DNA from: Lachnospiraceae bacterium
GTDB taxonomy: Bacteria; Bacillota; Clostridia; Lachnospirales; Lachnospiraceae
DNA length: 64,000 nucleotides
Reading direction: 5' to 3'
NCBI GenBank assembly: GCA_024699045.1
Contig: JAILQK010000155.1
Location: 1 to 64,000 of the forward strand
In this document: piece by piece, positions 49,001 to 57,628 of the stretch
How the letters are laid out: each line of letters opens with the position of its first letter
Numbering within the stretch: the stretch's first letter is position 1
The notes under the pieces: model-generated
Seen by the model: only the letters and a program-made list of their open reading frames with translations
The model's database searches: none
Told to the model about the DNA's origin: nothing
Program-made: the position numbers and the translations under genes

Positions 49001-49588
49001 GTCCATATATCCAAGCAGGACTTCTTCGGAATATATGACCCTTCCCTCCATTCCGCATCTTCGACCGCCGTCTACATTTTCCTGTCTGTCATCGAAGAAG
49101 ATGCACTCAGAGGGATCAAGATCGTATTTCTTAAACAGAGCCTCGTAAATTTCTCTGTGAGGCTTCAGGAAGTGTACTTCATAAGAGATCACGCCTCCGT
49201 CCAGACAATCAAAAAAAGGCAGACCGTCCGTATGGGTATGGAACATACGGCTTGAATAGTTAGAGAGCAGATAAAGATGATAGCCTGCTTTTTTTAGTTC
49301 TTTCAGTTTGTCCCAGACTCTCGGCCGCGGGATGGGCATTCTCTCGAGATGTCCCAGCATGTACCGTATGTGAACCTCGTCTTCCGGGTATTTCTTCACG
49401 TAATCTTCGACGATATCGTCAAACGGACGTAAGCCTATATCAAATTCAAGCCAGAGAGGATCGTCAAATATTCTGTGGCCAAAGGCTTTTGCTCCGGTTT
49501 TATCGGAGATGGTCTCCATGATAAGGCCAAGCCATCTGTAAGAGAGCAGAACACCGCCTATATCCAGTATTATGTTAGGGTATCGCAT
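46079..49588 (-). CDS. HAD-family hydrolase fused to glycoside hydrolase family 3 (beta-glucosidase/xylosidase-like), with a possible beta-trefoil insert
   Basis: N-terminal 'NIILDIGGVLLSY', 'LLSNYSS', 'CIFFDDRQENVDGGRRCGM' (HAD-IA); then 'RDPRWGRNEEGYGEDPFL', 'STLKHFYGNNNE', 'AVSDGFAM', 'YPFGYGLSY' (GH3), in one 1169-aa ORF. Confidence 0.88.
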   Translation of the reverse strand: MRYPNIILDIGGVLLSYRWLGLIMETISDKTGAKAFGHRIFDDPLWLEFDIGLRPFDDIVEDYVKKYPEDEVHIRYMLGHLERMPIPRPRVWDKLKELKKAGYHLYLLSNYSSRMFHTHTDGLPFFDCLDGGVISYEVHFLKPHREIYEALFKKYDLDPSECIFFDDRQENVDGGRRCGMEGRVIYSEEVLLGYMDRLLSPDGINNRFHDPGYSHEERIDWLLSQMSAEEKIVLYSHPEMGVGRLGVEGFVLGGEATHGVEARNEQNRLGPEPDTTTSFPEPVGMSASWDPDLIMQAGRIVGTEARACWKRHRRSGLSRWAPTIDMERDPRWGRNEEGYGEDPFLTSCNALAYIRGMQGDDPYHVLCGSTLKHFYGNNNEKDRFFSNSSIGPRDKYEYYLPAFLTALAKGRALGIMTSYNKVNGIPAMLDHEVKDMLKEKYGLLHAVSDGFAMGRLNKYHHESGTPAECLSESIKAGVDMINDKPEDVEHALRGAMELSLLSEDELDTALKNILSVGMRLGIYDPDGRSPYDDISSRDLDSERAREICHKLTEESLVLLENKNDCLPLDKGRTEKIALIGPLADEWYQDWYTGIPPFRHSIRDGISSLLSADIAYSNGLDTFRITCKGKAWHINDDDTICLSEPDKGDLFYVEDWNDGNYTIRNVATGRYVQSMFYNAPEEVLGTLKADKQDVFDWFVTCRFHMEKESDDSFVIRNRFLKPVGVTDDNIVKADDSLPAKAFRLEKVSDGLDKAMDTVKNKDTVILVLGCNPMISAREDFDRKSLALPSHQQKLLDRLIATDKKVVTVMLSNYPYTMNGSEKQTDALLLSATGSQYLGDSVAAALFGDAAPAGRLVQSWPVSESILPDISDYDIIGKRTYRYISDGLMYPFGYGLSYGKIIYSGISADISGDGRSLEIILKLKNSGARTTDEVVQIYARSDIEDDRLSNAGYGRRLIAFTRVKDLDPGEEKTVTLSTELETLQIFDVVRREYILYEGKYHIYCGCNAVTELLSTDIHIDGDTFGYRDLSELTPVYYCDDCRDVEFVKGSYGMTAASALNPLSGASLVFSKCRIPDKTEKVSLILMSESCGSAEIIWNGKKIVSWNGNTSSHPKPLTVYDLPAEYSTPPVSWPAVWTETECPLEDPSVLESEGTMEIRLSGDIRLLSIKLC

Positions 49589-49746
49589 TCGTATCCGGTA
49601 GTCCTTTCAGTTGATCATATAAAACAGATTCGTAATAATTTTATACGTTTTTGCGATATCCTACAATATAACAGGCACGTTTGTAAGGGAATGATAAGTA
49701 ACGTATAATGTTGAGAGGATCCGGAAAAAGATAAGGCTGGTCGGTC

Positions 49747-51135
49747 GTGAAGCTTATAGGGAGCAGGGATTTTTACAAAAAAACGATGGCTGTCGCCGTT
49801 CCGATCATGATACAGAACGGTATCACGAATTTTGTCGGAATGCTGGACAATATCATGGTTGGAAGGGTCGGTACAGATGCGATGAGCGGGGTATCTATAG
49901 TAAACCAGCTCTTTTTCGTATTCACACTTTGTCTTTTCGGGGCTACCGCCGGGATAGGGATATTTACGGCCCAGTTTGCCGGTAAGGGCGACAGGGACGG
50001 GATCCGTTATACCATGAGGATGAAGCTCATGGTCTCCGTTGTCCTGGTGGTGATAGGGATGATCGTTTTCACTTCAAGCGGAACCGGACTTATCAGACTA
50101 TGGCTTCAGGGAGACAGCGGAACCGGGGATCTGACGGAAACACTTTTGGCCGGGGAGCGTTATCTAAAGGTATTGATGTTTGAGATGGCTCCGCTTGCCC
50201 TTGCTATGTCCTATACGGGGACCTTAAGGGAAACAGGGGAAACTATACTCCCGATGAAAGCCGGTATCCTGGCGGTATTGGTCAATCTGGCCGGAAACTA
50301 TATCCTGATATACGGAAAACTTGGAGCACCGGCGCTCGGGGTCACGGGGGCCGCTCTGGCGACGGTGATCTCCAGATATGTGGAAGCGGCGTTCGTTATT
50401 ATATGGACCCATACACATGCATCAATAAATCCATTCATAACAGGATTGTTCAGGAGTTTTTACATTCCCGGTGACCTTATCGGAAAGATGGCACTTAAGG
50501 CATTTCCGCTCCTGTTGAACGAGACGCTGTGGTCCGGGGGTCAGACAGTATTGAGTCAGCAGTATTCCCTTATGGGGCTGGATGTGGTAGCGGCAATGAA
50601 TATATCCAATACAGTCAACAATGTATTCAATATCGTTTTTATCGCGATGGGAGATGCTATCGCCATAATCCTGGGACAGGAACTCGGAAAAAAGAAGACG
50701 GATCGAGGAGGTCTTCTGGAGAAGGCGCATCAGTTATCGTTTTTTACGATACTTGTCTGTTTGATGTCAGGGGCACTGCTGTTTCTGGTGTCTTCGGCAT
50801 TCCCGAGGATATATAACACTTCGGACACCATACGGGAAATAGCAACAGGACTGATACGGGTGTGCGCGGTTTTCATGCCACTGTATGCCTATGAGAACTC
50901 ATCTTATTTTACGCTCAGATCCGGAGGAAAAACATGGATAACTTTTGTATTTGATTCCATGTTTGTCTGGGTCGTATCCATTCCGGCGGTATTCCTGCTG
51001 ATAAAGACAACATCGCTTACGATCCTGCCGTTATTTACCTGTGTGCAGCTTTTGGAACTGATAAAATGCGGGATAGGCTTTGCACTGGTAAATAAAGGTA
51101 TCTGGATCAATGATCTTACAAAATACTCATCTTAA
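49747..51135 (+). CDS. MATE family efflux transporter
   Basis: 12-TM; 'PIMIQNGITNFVGMLDNIMVGRVGTDAMSGVSIVNQLFF'. Confidence 0.93.
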   Translation: MKLIGSRDFYKKTMAVAVPIMIQNGITNFVGMLDNIMVGRVGTDAMSGVSIVNQLFFVFTLCLFGATAGIGIFTAQFAGKGDRDGIRYTMRMKLMVSVVLVVIGMIVFTSSGTGLIRLWLQGDSGTGDLTETLLAGERYLKVLMFEMAPLALAMSYTGTLRETGETILPMKAGILAVLVNLAGNYILIYGKLGAPALGVTGAALATVISRYVEAAFVIIWTHTHASINPFITGLFRSFYIPGDLIGKMALKAFPLLLNETLWSGGQTVLSQQYSLMGLDVVAAMNISNTVNNVFNIVFIAMGDAIAIILGQELGKKKTDRGGLLEKAHQLSFFTILVCLMSGALLFLVSSAFPRIYNTSDTIREIATGLIRVCAVFMPLYAYENSSYFTLRSGGKTWITFVFDSMFVWVVSIPAVFLLIKTTSLTILPLFTCVQLLELIKCGIGFALVNKGIWINDLTKYSS

Positions 51136-51319
51136 TATCCGGTGATCAGCGCAACTTCCGGTTTTATGATAACAATTCACGGATCGGTCACATTAGTCCT
51201 GTATGATATACAGATTATGCAGCAGAGAGCGAAGTTATGTTGACCTTTGGTTCATATATGTGGTAAAATAACACGTTATCAAATACTATATATAGATATT
51301 TAGAGAGGTTATTCAGATC

Positions 51320-52393
51320 ATGAAAGAATACAGACGGAGGATGACGGCCTGTATGATCGTATCCGCGCTTGCGATCATGCTTATGGCCGGATGCGGAGAT
51401 AAAACAGGAGGAGAGACGGAAACCCTGGCAACAGTAGATCCTGCAAAGTATGTAACGCTTGGGGAGTATAAAGGGCTTACGGCAGAGACAGAGGATACTA
51501 CGGTAAGCGAAGGAGATATCGAGCGCAGCATACAAAGCGAACTGGCTGCACATACAGAGGCCGTTGAGGTAAAGGGCAGGGCCGCACAGATGGGAGATAT
51601 AGTAAATATCGATTACGTCGGCCTGAAAGACGGAGTTGCTTTCGATACAGGAAGCGGGACAACCGATCTTAAGCTGGGCTCGGGAAGATTTATCTCCGGT
51701 TTTGAGGAGGGGGTCGTCGGGATGAAGACCGGTGAGGAGAAGGATCTGGATCTGACATTTCCGGAGGATTATCAAACCACAGAGCTTGCCGGAAAGGACG
51801 TGGTATTCCAGGTAACGTTAAATTCCATTTCGGAAGAAAAGGTTCCCGAACTTACCGACGAGTTTGTGCAGTCACTGGATTACAACGTAAATACCGTAGA
51901 AGAATATAAACAGTATGTGAAGAATAAGCTTACCGAACAAAATAAATCCAGCGCTAAGGCCAGTCAGGAATCGGATCTGATGAAGCAGGCGGTGGATAAT
52001 GCAGAATGCGATACGGATAAGCTTCCCGAGTGGCTTGTATCTCAAAATGCCACGGAGTTTAAGTCCAGCACCGAGTCTTTTGTTATGCAGTATGGGATGA
52101 CCCTGGAAGATTATCTTGCCCAGACCGGCGGTGATATGGAGAGTTTCGAAGCCAGTGCGAACGAATACGGAGCGGAAAAGGCCAAAAGCGATCTGGTGGT
52201 CCTTGCGATAGCCAAAGCGGAAGGGCTTGAGGTGACCGATAAGGACATGGAGGACTATTACATAGAATACGCAAATGAATACAAAGCTACACCGGAACAG
52301 ATAAAAAATGCGATACCGGAAGACGAATTAAGGAACTATCTCCTTCAGGAAAAGGTAATGGACTTTATATACGAAAATGCGGTTTTTAAGTGA
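51320..52393 (+). CDS. Trigger-factor-like FKBP peptidyl-prolyl isomerase, lipoprotein
   Basis: Lipobox 'AIMLMAGCGDK'; FKBP core 'GDIVNIDYVGLKDGVAFDTGSGTTDLKLGSGRFISGFEEGVVGMKTGEEKDLDLTFPEDYQTTELAGKDVVFQVTL'; Tig-type C-terminal helices. Confidence 0.88.
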   Translation: MKEYRRRMTACMIVSALAIMLMAGCGDKTGGETETLATVDPAKYVTLGEYKGLTAETEDTTVSEGDIERSIQSELAAHTEAVEVKGRAAQMGDIVNIDYVGLKDGVAFDTGSGTTDLKLGSGRFISGFEEGVVGMKTGEEKDLDLTFPEDYQTTELAGKDVVFQVTLNSISEEKVPELTDEFVQSLDYNVNTVEEYKQYVKNKLTEQNKSSAKASQESDLMKQAVDNAECDTDKLPEWLVSQNATEFKSSTESFVMQYGMTLEDYLAQTGGDMESFEASANEYGAEKAKSDLVVLAIAKAEGLEVTDKDMEDYYIEYANEYKATPEQIKNAIPEDELRNYLLQEKVMDFIYENAVFK

Positions 52394-52447
52394 ACCTTAA
52401 ACGGATAAGGCATAAAGGGATCGAACGGAGGACAGCGGGAGACGGAT

Positions 52448-53839
52448 ATGGAACTAACAGATGTCAGAACATTGTATAAACAGACAGAGAGATTTATTGA
52501 TAAGGAGATAACGGTAGGAGGCTGGATACGGTCCAATCGTGATTCAAAAAGCTTTGGATTCCTGACATTGTCGGACGGGACATATTTTAATACCCTGCAG
52601 GTCGTGTACGGCAATAAGCTGGACAACTTTCCTGAGCTTACAAAGCTGAACGTAGGAACGGCGGTTATAGCAAAAGGCCGGTTTGTTGCTACACCGGAAG
52701 CAAAGCAGCCTTTTGAGATGCAGGCTGTGGATATCGTGGTCGAAGGGGCAGCGGGGCCGGATTACCCCCTGCAGAAAAAGAGACATACACTGGAATATCT
52801 GAGGACGATGACACATCTCAGAGCCCGGACCAATACTTTTCAGGCTGTTTTTCGTGTCAGATCTCTTGTTGCATATGCCATCCACCGGTTTTTTCAGGAG
52901 AGGGATTTTGTTTATGTCCACACCCCGATCATTACCGGATCCGATGCGGAAGGCGCCGGAGAAATGTTTCAGGTGACGACGCTGCCGCTTAATGATATTC
53001 CCAGGACGGAGAACGGAGAGGTGGATTTTGCCGAAGACTTTTTCGATAAGCCGACGAACCTTACCGTGTCGGGACAGCTCAACGGAGAAACTTTTGCATG
53101 TGCATTTAAGAATATATATACGTTCGGACCGACCTTCAGGGCGGAAAATTCCAATACGACCCGGCATGCGGCAGAGTTTTGGATGATAGAGCCGGAGATC
53201 GCCTTTGCCGACCTTGAGGACGACATGGAGCTGGCCGAGGATATGATCAAATATATCATAAGATACGTTTTGGAGAATGCGCCGGAAGAGATGGCCTTTT
53301 TCAATTCATTCATAGACAAGGGGTTGATCGAGAGGCTTACGCATGTGATAGAGTCTGACTTCGGAAGAGTAACTTATACCAAGGCGGTCGAACTGCTCAA
53401 GGAGCATAACGATGAATTTCAGTATAAAGCCGAGTGGGGCTGTGACCTTCAGACGGAGCATGAAAGATATCTTACTGAGAAGGTCTTTAAGAAGCCGGTC
53501 TTTGTTACCGATTATCCCAAAGACATAAAAGCGTTTTACATGAAGCAGAATCCGGACGGAAAGACCGTTGCGGCCATGGATTGTCTTGTTCCCGGGATAG
53601 GAGAGATAATCGGGGGATCTCAGCGTGAAGAGGATTATGACAAGCTGCTTGGCAGGATGAAGGAGCTTGGGATGGAGGAGGATCAGTACGATTTTTATCT
53701 TGATCTCAGAAAGTACGGGACGGTCAGACATGCCGGCTTTGGGCTCGGGTTTGAGCGGGCGGTCATGTACATCACAGGCATGGAGAATATAAGGGATGTG
53801 TTGCCGTTTCCCAGAACCGTAAACAATTGTGACATCTGA
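52448..53839 (+). CDS. asnS: Asparaginyl-tRNA synthetase
   Basis: [74 protein letters not shown]. Confidence 0.97.
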   Translation: MELTDVRTLYKQTERFIDKEITVGGWIRSNRDSKSFGFLTLSDGTYFNTLQVVYGNKLDNFPELTKLNVGTAVIAKGRFVATPEAKQPFEMQAVDIVVEGAAGPDYPLQKKRHTLEYLRTMTHLRARTNTFQAVFRVRSLVAYAIHRFFQERDFVYVHTPIITGSDAEGAGEMFQVTTLPLNDIPRTENGEVDFAEDFFDKPTNLTVSGQLNGETFACAFKNIYTFGPTFRAENSNTTRHAAEFWMIEPEIAFADLEDDMELAEDMIKYIIRYVLENAPEEMAFFNSFIDKGLIERLTHVIESDFGRVTYTKAVELLKEHNDEFQYKAEWGCDLQTEHERYLTEKVFKKPVFVTDYPKDIKAFYMKQNPDGKTVAAMDCLVPGIGEIIGGSQREEDYDKLLGRMKELGMEEDQYDFYLDLRKYGTVRHAGFGLGFERAVMYITGMENIRDVLPFPRTVNNCDI

Positions 53840-53844
53840 CGGGG

Positions 53845-55236
53845 GTGTATTTGAAGAACAATAAGGCAAGGATAATATCATTAATGGTCGCCGTTTCTTT
53901 ATTGGCGGGAGGGTTCGGAAGATCCGCATTTGCGGACACAAAGTCACAGCTTCAAAAAGAAACAGCCGCAAATCAGGAAAAGCTTGATGAAACCGAGGCC
54001 GAAGCAAGCGATCTTGAGTCCGAAAAGGAGATGGCCGAGGAAGAACTGGCGGAAGCGCAGAACCGGCTTGTAGAGCTGATCGCCTCGGTAGCTATCCTCG
54101 AGAGTGATATCGAGAAAAAGAAGGAGGAGATCGCGCAGGCTGAGATCGAGCTTGCTGCAGCGGAGGAAGAAGAAGAGCGTCAGTATAATACCATGTGTGC
54201 CCGTATCCGATACATGTACGAGAACGGGACGAACAGCTCTACGGAATATATAGATATACTGCTAAATGCCGAGAGTCTGACGGATGCGCTGAACAAGGCG
54301 GCATACGCCGAAAAGCTGGCGGAATTTGACAGAAACATGCTAAACAAGTATGTGGCGGCAAAGGAGGCTCTGGCTGAAAGGAAGCAGGTTCTGGAAGACG
54401 ACCTTTCGGAGCTTGAAGAGGTCCAGACCGATCTGGAGGAGAGCGAAGCAGAACTTAATGCAACGATAGAAGAGCAGCAGTCCACCATAGAAAACTTCAG
54501 TTCCAGACTTGCGGCGGCAAAGAGCGAAGCGAAAGCTTATCAGAAAAAGATAGAAGAGGACAATGCCAAAATTGCCAAGATAGTGGCGGCAGAAAAGGAA
54601 GCAGCAAGGAAGAAGGCTGAAGAAGAGGCTGCGAAAAAGAAGGCGGCAGAAGAAGCAGCTAAAAAGAAAGCTCAGGAGGAGGCATCGGCTGCCGAACAGA
54701 GCAAAGCGAAAGAGGAGGCCTCAAAGACTACAGAAAAGTCTGAAGAGCAGCAGGAAGCAAAGACAGAAGAAAAGTCCGAGGAGGAGCAGGAAAAGCAATC
54801 CGAAGAAAGCCAGGAAGAACAGTCTTCGGAAGCACAACAGGAGGAGTCCGAAGAAAAGTCGGAAAGCGGAAGTTCAGGTTCCTCGGGTGGGGGCAAAGGA
54901 GGAGAAATAGCGTCCTATGCCCAGCAGTTTATCGGTAATCCATATGTTCCCGGAGGAACCAGCCTTACCGACGGATGTGACTGTTCAGGATTTACGCAGT
55001 CGGTATACAGTCATTTCGGTTACAGCCTGCCGAGAAGGTCATCTGATCAGGGACAGTACGGTACTGCAGTCGACGGGATGGAAAATGCGCAGCCGGGAGA
55101 TATCTTTTATTATGTGGGTCATGTGGGAATATATATAGGAAACGGATATATTGTCCATGCATCGACGCCCGCTACGGGTATCAAGGTCACACCGGCTACT
55201 TACAGATCGATATCATCGATAAGAAGGATCGTATAA
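53845..55236 (+). CDS. Secreted coiled-coil NlpC/P60 peptidoglycan hydrolase (CwlO-like)
   Basis: Signal peptide, coiled coil, KAEEEAAKK and Q/E/S-rich linker, 'DCDCSGFTQSVYSHFGYSLPRRSSDQ...GDIFYYVGHVGIYIGNGYIVHAS'. Confidence 0.93.
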   Translation: MYLKNNKARIISLMVAVSLLAGGFGRSAFADTKSQLQKETAANQEKLDETEAEASDLESEKEMAEEELAEAQNRLVELIASVAILESDIEKKKEEIAQAEIELAAAEEEEERQYNTMCARIRYMYENGTNSSTEYIDILLNAESLTDALNKAAYAEKLAEFDRNMLNKYVAAKEALAERKQVLEDDLSELEEVQTDLEESEAELNATIEEQQSTIENFSSRLAAAKSEAKAYQKKIEEDNAKIAKIVAAEKEAARKKAEEEAAKKKAAEEAAKKKAQEEASAAEQSKAKEEASKTTEKSEEQQEAKTEEKSEEEQEKQSEESQEEQSSEAQQEESEEKSESGSSGSSGGGKGGEIASYAQQFIGNPYVPGGTSLTDGCDCSGFTQSVYSHFGYSLPRRSSDQGQYGTAVDGMENAQPGDIFYYVGHVGIYIGNGYIVHASTPATGIKVTPATYRSISSIRRIV

Positions 55237-55962
55237 ATGTTCAGTTTCAGATCAAGGATAAGATACAGCGAATGTGATTCAAACGGACATCTGGCCCTGA
55301 CAGCCCTGCTTAATTATTTTCAGGATTGTTCTACACTCCAGTCTGAGGAGCTTGGAATAGGTGTTAAGGCCCTCCACGAAAAGGGAACGATGTGGGTGGT
55401 CAATTCCTGGCAGATCGATATAGGCAGATTTCCCGAGCTCGGGGAGGAAGTGGAGACAATAACACTTCCTTACGATATCAAAGGTTTTTTCGGAAGGAGA
55501 AATTTCTGTATGAAGGATGCGTCGGGGGAGTATCTTGCAAAGGCAGATTCACTCTGGACGTATATCTCCATGGCTTCGGGAAAACCCGAAAGGATCCCGG
55601 ATGATATCCTGAGAGGATATAAAATGGACACCAGACTCGAAATGGATTATCTCGGGAGGAAGATATCAAATCCTGCGGACATTGAGGGCAGGGAGATGAC
55701 GGGGATCCCTGTGACCGAATATCTGCTTGATGCGAATCATCATGTTAACAACGGGAAATATGTAGAGCTTGCTTCCGGGATGGTTCCCGGGGTGAACGAT
55801 GCAAAAAGACTGAGGGTGGAATACAGAAAACAGGCATTTCTGGGGGAAACGATAATTCCGACTTTATATGAAACAAAGGACAGGGTAGTGATAAGGATGT
55901 CCGATACGACCGGGAACCCGTATGCAATAGTGGAATTCTCAGATTTCAGGTCAGATGTATGA
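55237..55962 (+). CDS. Acyl-ACP thioesterase family protein
   Basis: 'RIRYSECDSNGHLALTALLNYFQDCSTLQSEELGIG', 'DANHHVNNGKYVELA'. Confidence 0.88.
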   Translation: MFSFRSRIRYSECDSNGHLALTALLNYFQDCSTLQSEELGIGVKALHEKGTMWVVNSWQIDIGRFPELGEEVETITLPYDIKGFFGRRNFCMKDASGEYLAKADSLWTYISMASGKPERIPDDILRGYKMDTRLEMDYLGRKISNPADIEGREMTGIPVTEYLLDANHHVNNGKYVELASGMVPGVNDAKRLRVEYRKQAFLGETIIPTLYETKDRVVIRMSDTTGNPYAIVEFSDFRSDV

Positions 55963-56789
55963 TAGAAGTAGGAAAAACAATAACCTTAAATGTAAAAAGG
56001 ATGTCCCCGCAGGGGGCCTATCTTTCGGACGGGGAAAGTGATGTTCTGTTGCCGGCCAGGCAGGTTCCGGATGATACGCAGACAGGCGATGCGCTGACAG
56101 TCTTTATCTATCGGGATTCAAAGGACAGGATCATATCCACGGTGAGAGTTCCATTCATAAGGCTTGGAGAGATCGCCAGGCTTAAAGTCAAAGAAATGAC
56201 AAAGATCGGGGCTTTTTTGGATATGGGGCTTGAACGTGATCTGCTTCTGCCTTTTCATGAGATGACATCCGGACCGTCATCCGGCAAAGAGGTCCTTGTT
56301 GCCATGTATCTGGATAAATCCGGGAGACTTTGCGCAACTGAAAAGATATATAAATATCTGGAAAGCAATGCCCCGTATAAAAAGGACGATGAGGTCTCAG
56401 GGACGCTTTATGAGATCAGCAGAAATTTCGGGGCTTTTGTTGCAGTGGATGACAGATATTCCGCCCTTATCCCTGCCAGGGAATTTTCGGGAGGGGCAGA
56501 ACCGGGAGACACGATAGTATGCCGGGTCACGGGAGTCAAGCCGGACGGAAGACTGGATCTTTCCATGAGAAAAAAGGCATATCTTCAGATGGGCGATGAT
56601 GCCGGGACAGTTTTAGATCTCATAATGTCGGACGGGAGCCTCCCGTTTACCGACAAGGCATCGCCTGAGCTGATAAAAGAAAAAACCGGGTTATCAAAGG
56701 CTGCATTTAAGAGAGCCGTGGGGCATCTCTTAAAAGAGAAAAAGATAGTGATAAAGGAGGATGGGATATATGAAAGCGATACAGACTGA
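55959..56789 (+). CDS. S1-domain RNA-binding protein (CvfB family)
   Basis: 'LKVKEMTKIGAFLDMGLERDLLLPFHEM', 'GTLYEISRNFGAFVAVDDRYSALIPAREF'. Confidence 0.88.
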   Translation: MIEVGKTITLNVKRMSPQGAYLSDGESDVLLPARQVPDDTQTGDALTVFIYRDSKDRIISTVRVPFIRLGEIARLKVKEMTKIGAFLDMGLERDLLLPFHEMTSGPSSGKEVLVAMYLDKSGRLCATEKIYKYLESNAPYKKDDEVSGTLYEISRNFGAFVAVDDRYSALIPAREFSGGAEPGDTIVCRVTGVKPDGRLDLSMRKKAYLQMGDDAGTVLDLIMSDGSLPFTDKASPELIKEKTGLSKAAFKRAVGHLLKEKKIVIKEDGIYESDTD

Positions 56790-57150
56790 CAGGGCACCGG
56801 CGGCGATAGGACCGTATTCTCAGGCGATCGATGTCGGAGAAATGATATTTACCTCGGGGATAATTCCCGTGATACCATCTACAGGAGAGATCGAGGGGGA
56901 GGATGCTCCTTCCCAGGCCCGGCAGGCGTTTAAGAATCTCGCAGCCCTGCTGGAGGATGCGGGATCGGGAATCGATAAAGTGATCAAGACGACGGTCTTT
57001 ATCAAGGACATGAATGACTTTGCAAAGATCAACAAGGTTTACGAGGAATTTTTCTGCATACCCTATCCGGCCAGAAGCTGCGTCGAGGTCGCTCGTCTTC
57101 CCAAGGATGTACTGATCGAGGTAGAGGCTGTCGCAGAAAAAAAGGCCTGA
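56770..57150 (+). CDS. ridA: RidA family protein
   Basis: 'APAAIGPYSQAIDVGEMIFTSGIIPV...FKNLAALLEDAGSGIDKVIKTTVFI...PARSCVEVARLPKDVLIEVEAVA'; start 56770 gives better RBS spacing than 56761. Confidence 0.95.
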   Translation: MKAIQTDRAPAAIGPYSQAIDVGEMIFTSGIIPVIPSTGEIEGEDAPSQARQAFKNLAALLEDAGSGIDKVIKTTVFIKDMNDFAKINKVYEEFFCIPYPARSCVEVARLPKDVLIEVEAVAEKKA

Positions 57151-57243
57151 TAATTTGACAATATCGGGAAAATATGGTTTAATCCGACCGACACTTTGTA
57201 TGTCGTAGCAGACACCCCATATAAAACAAAGGAGGTTATCATA

Positions 57244-57477
57244 ATGAAGATTGAAAACATCAAAGATATCGACAAATTCTTTAAGGTAGTTGACGAGTGC
57301 AAGGGCAAGGTTGAGCTTGTAACGGGCGAAGGCGACAGACTTAATCTTAAGAGCAAGCTGTCTCAGTACGTTTCGATGGCCAATATCTTTTCAGATGGTG
57401 TCATCAAGGAGCTTGAACTTGTGGCGTATGAGCCCGAAGATATAGACAAGCTTGTCAATTACATGATCAATCAGTGA
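57244..57477 (+). CDS. Small conserved protein (77 aa)
   Basis: AAGGAGGTT RBS before the ATG at 57244; 'VVDECKGKVELVTGEGDRLNLKSKLSQYVSMANIF'. Confidence 0.75.
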   Translation: MKIENIKDIDKFFKVVDECKGKVELVTGEGDRLNLKSKLSQYVSMANIFSDGVIKELELVAYEPEDIDKLVNYMINQ

Positions 57478-57507
57478 GTTGTTTTCATTGAAAGACCGGC
57501 AGTAAGA

Positions 57508-57537
57508 CCCCCGGCCGCTGTGCGGCGGGGGATTTTT
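57508..57537 (+). terminator. Rho-independent terminator
   Basis: CCCCCGGCCGC-TGT-GCGGCGGGGG-ATTTTT. Confidence 0.88.
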
Positions 57538-57628
57538 CATTTATGCGATTTCGGCTTACTCTTTTGTTGACACTCCCAGTGAGAATGAGATAAAGTTAAG
57601 TTTAAAAAGTGATCTAGGAGGGTGATTT

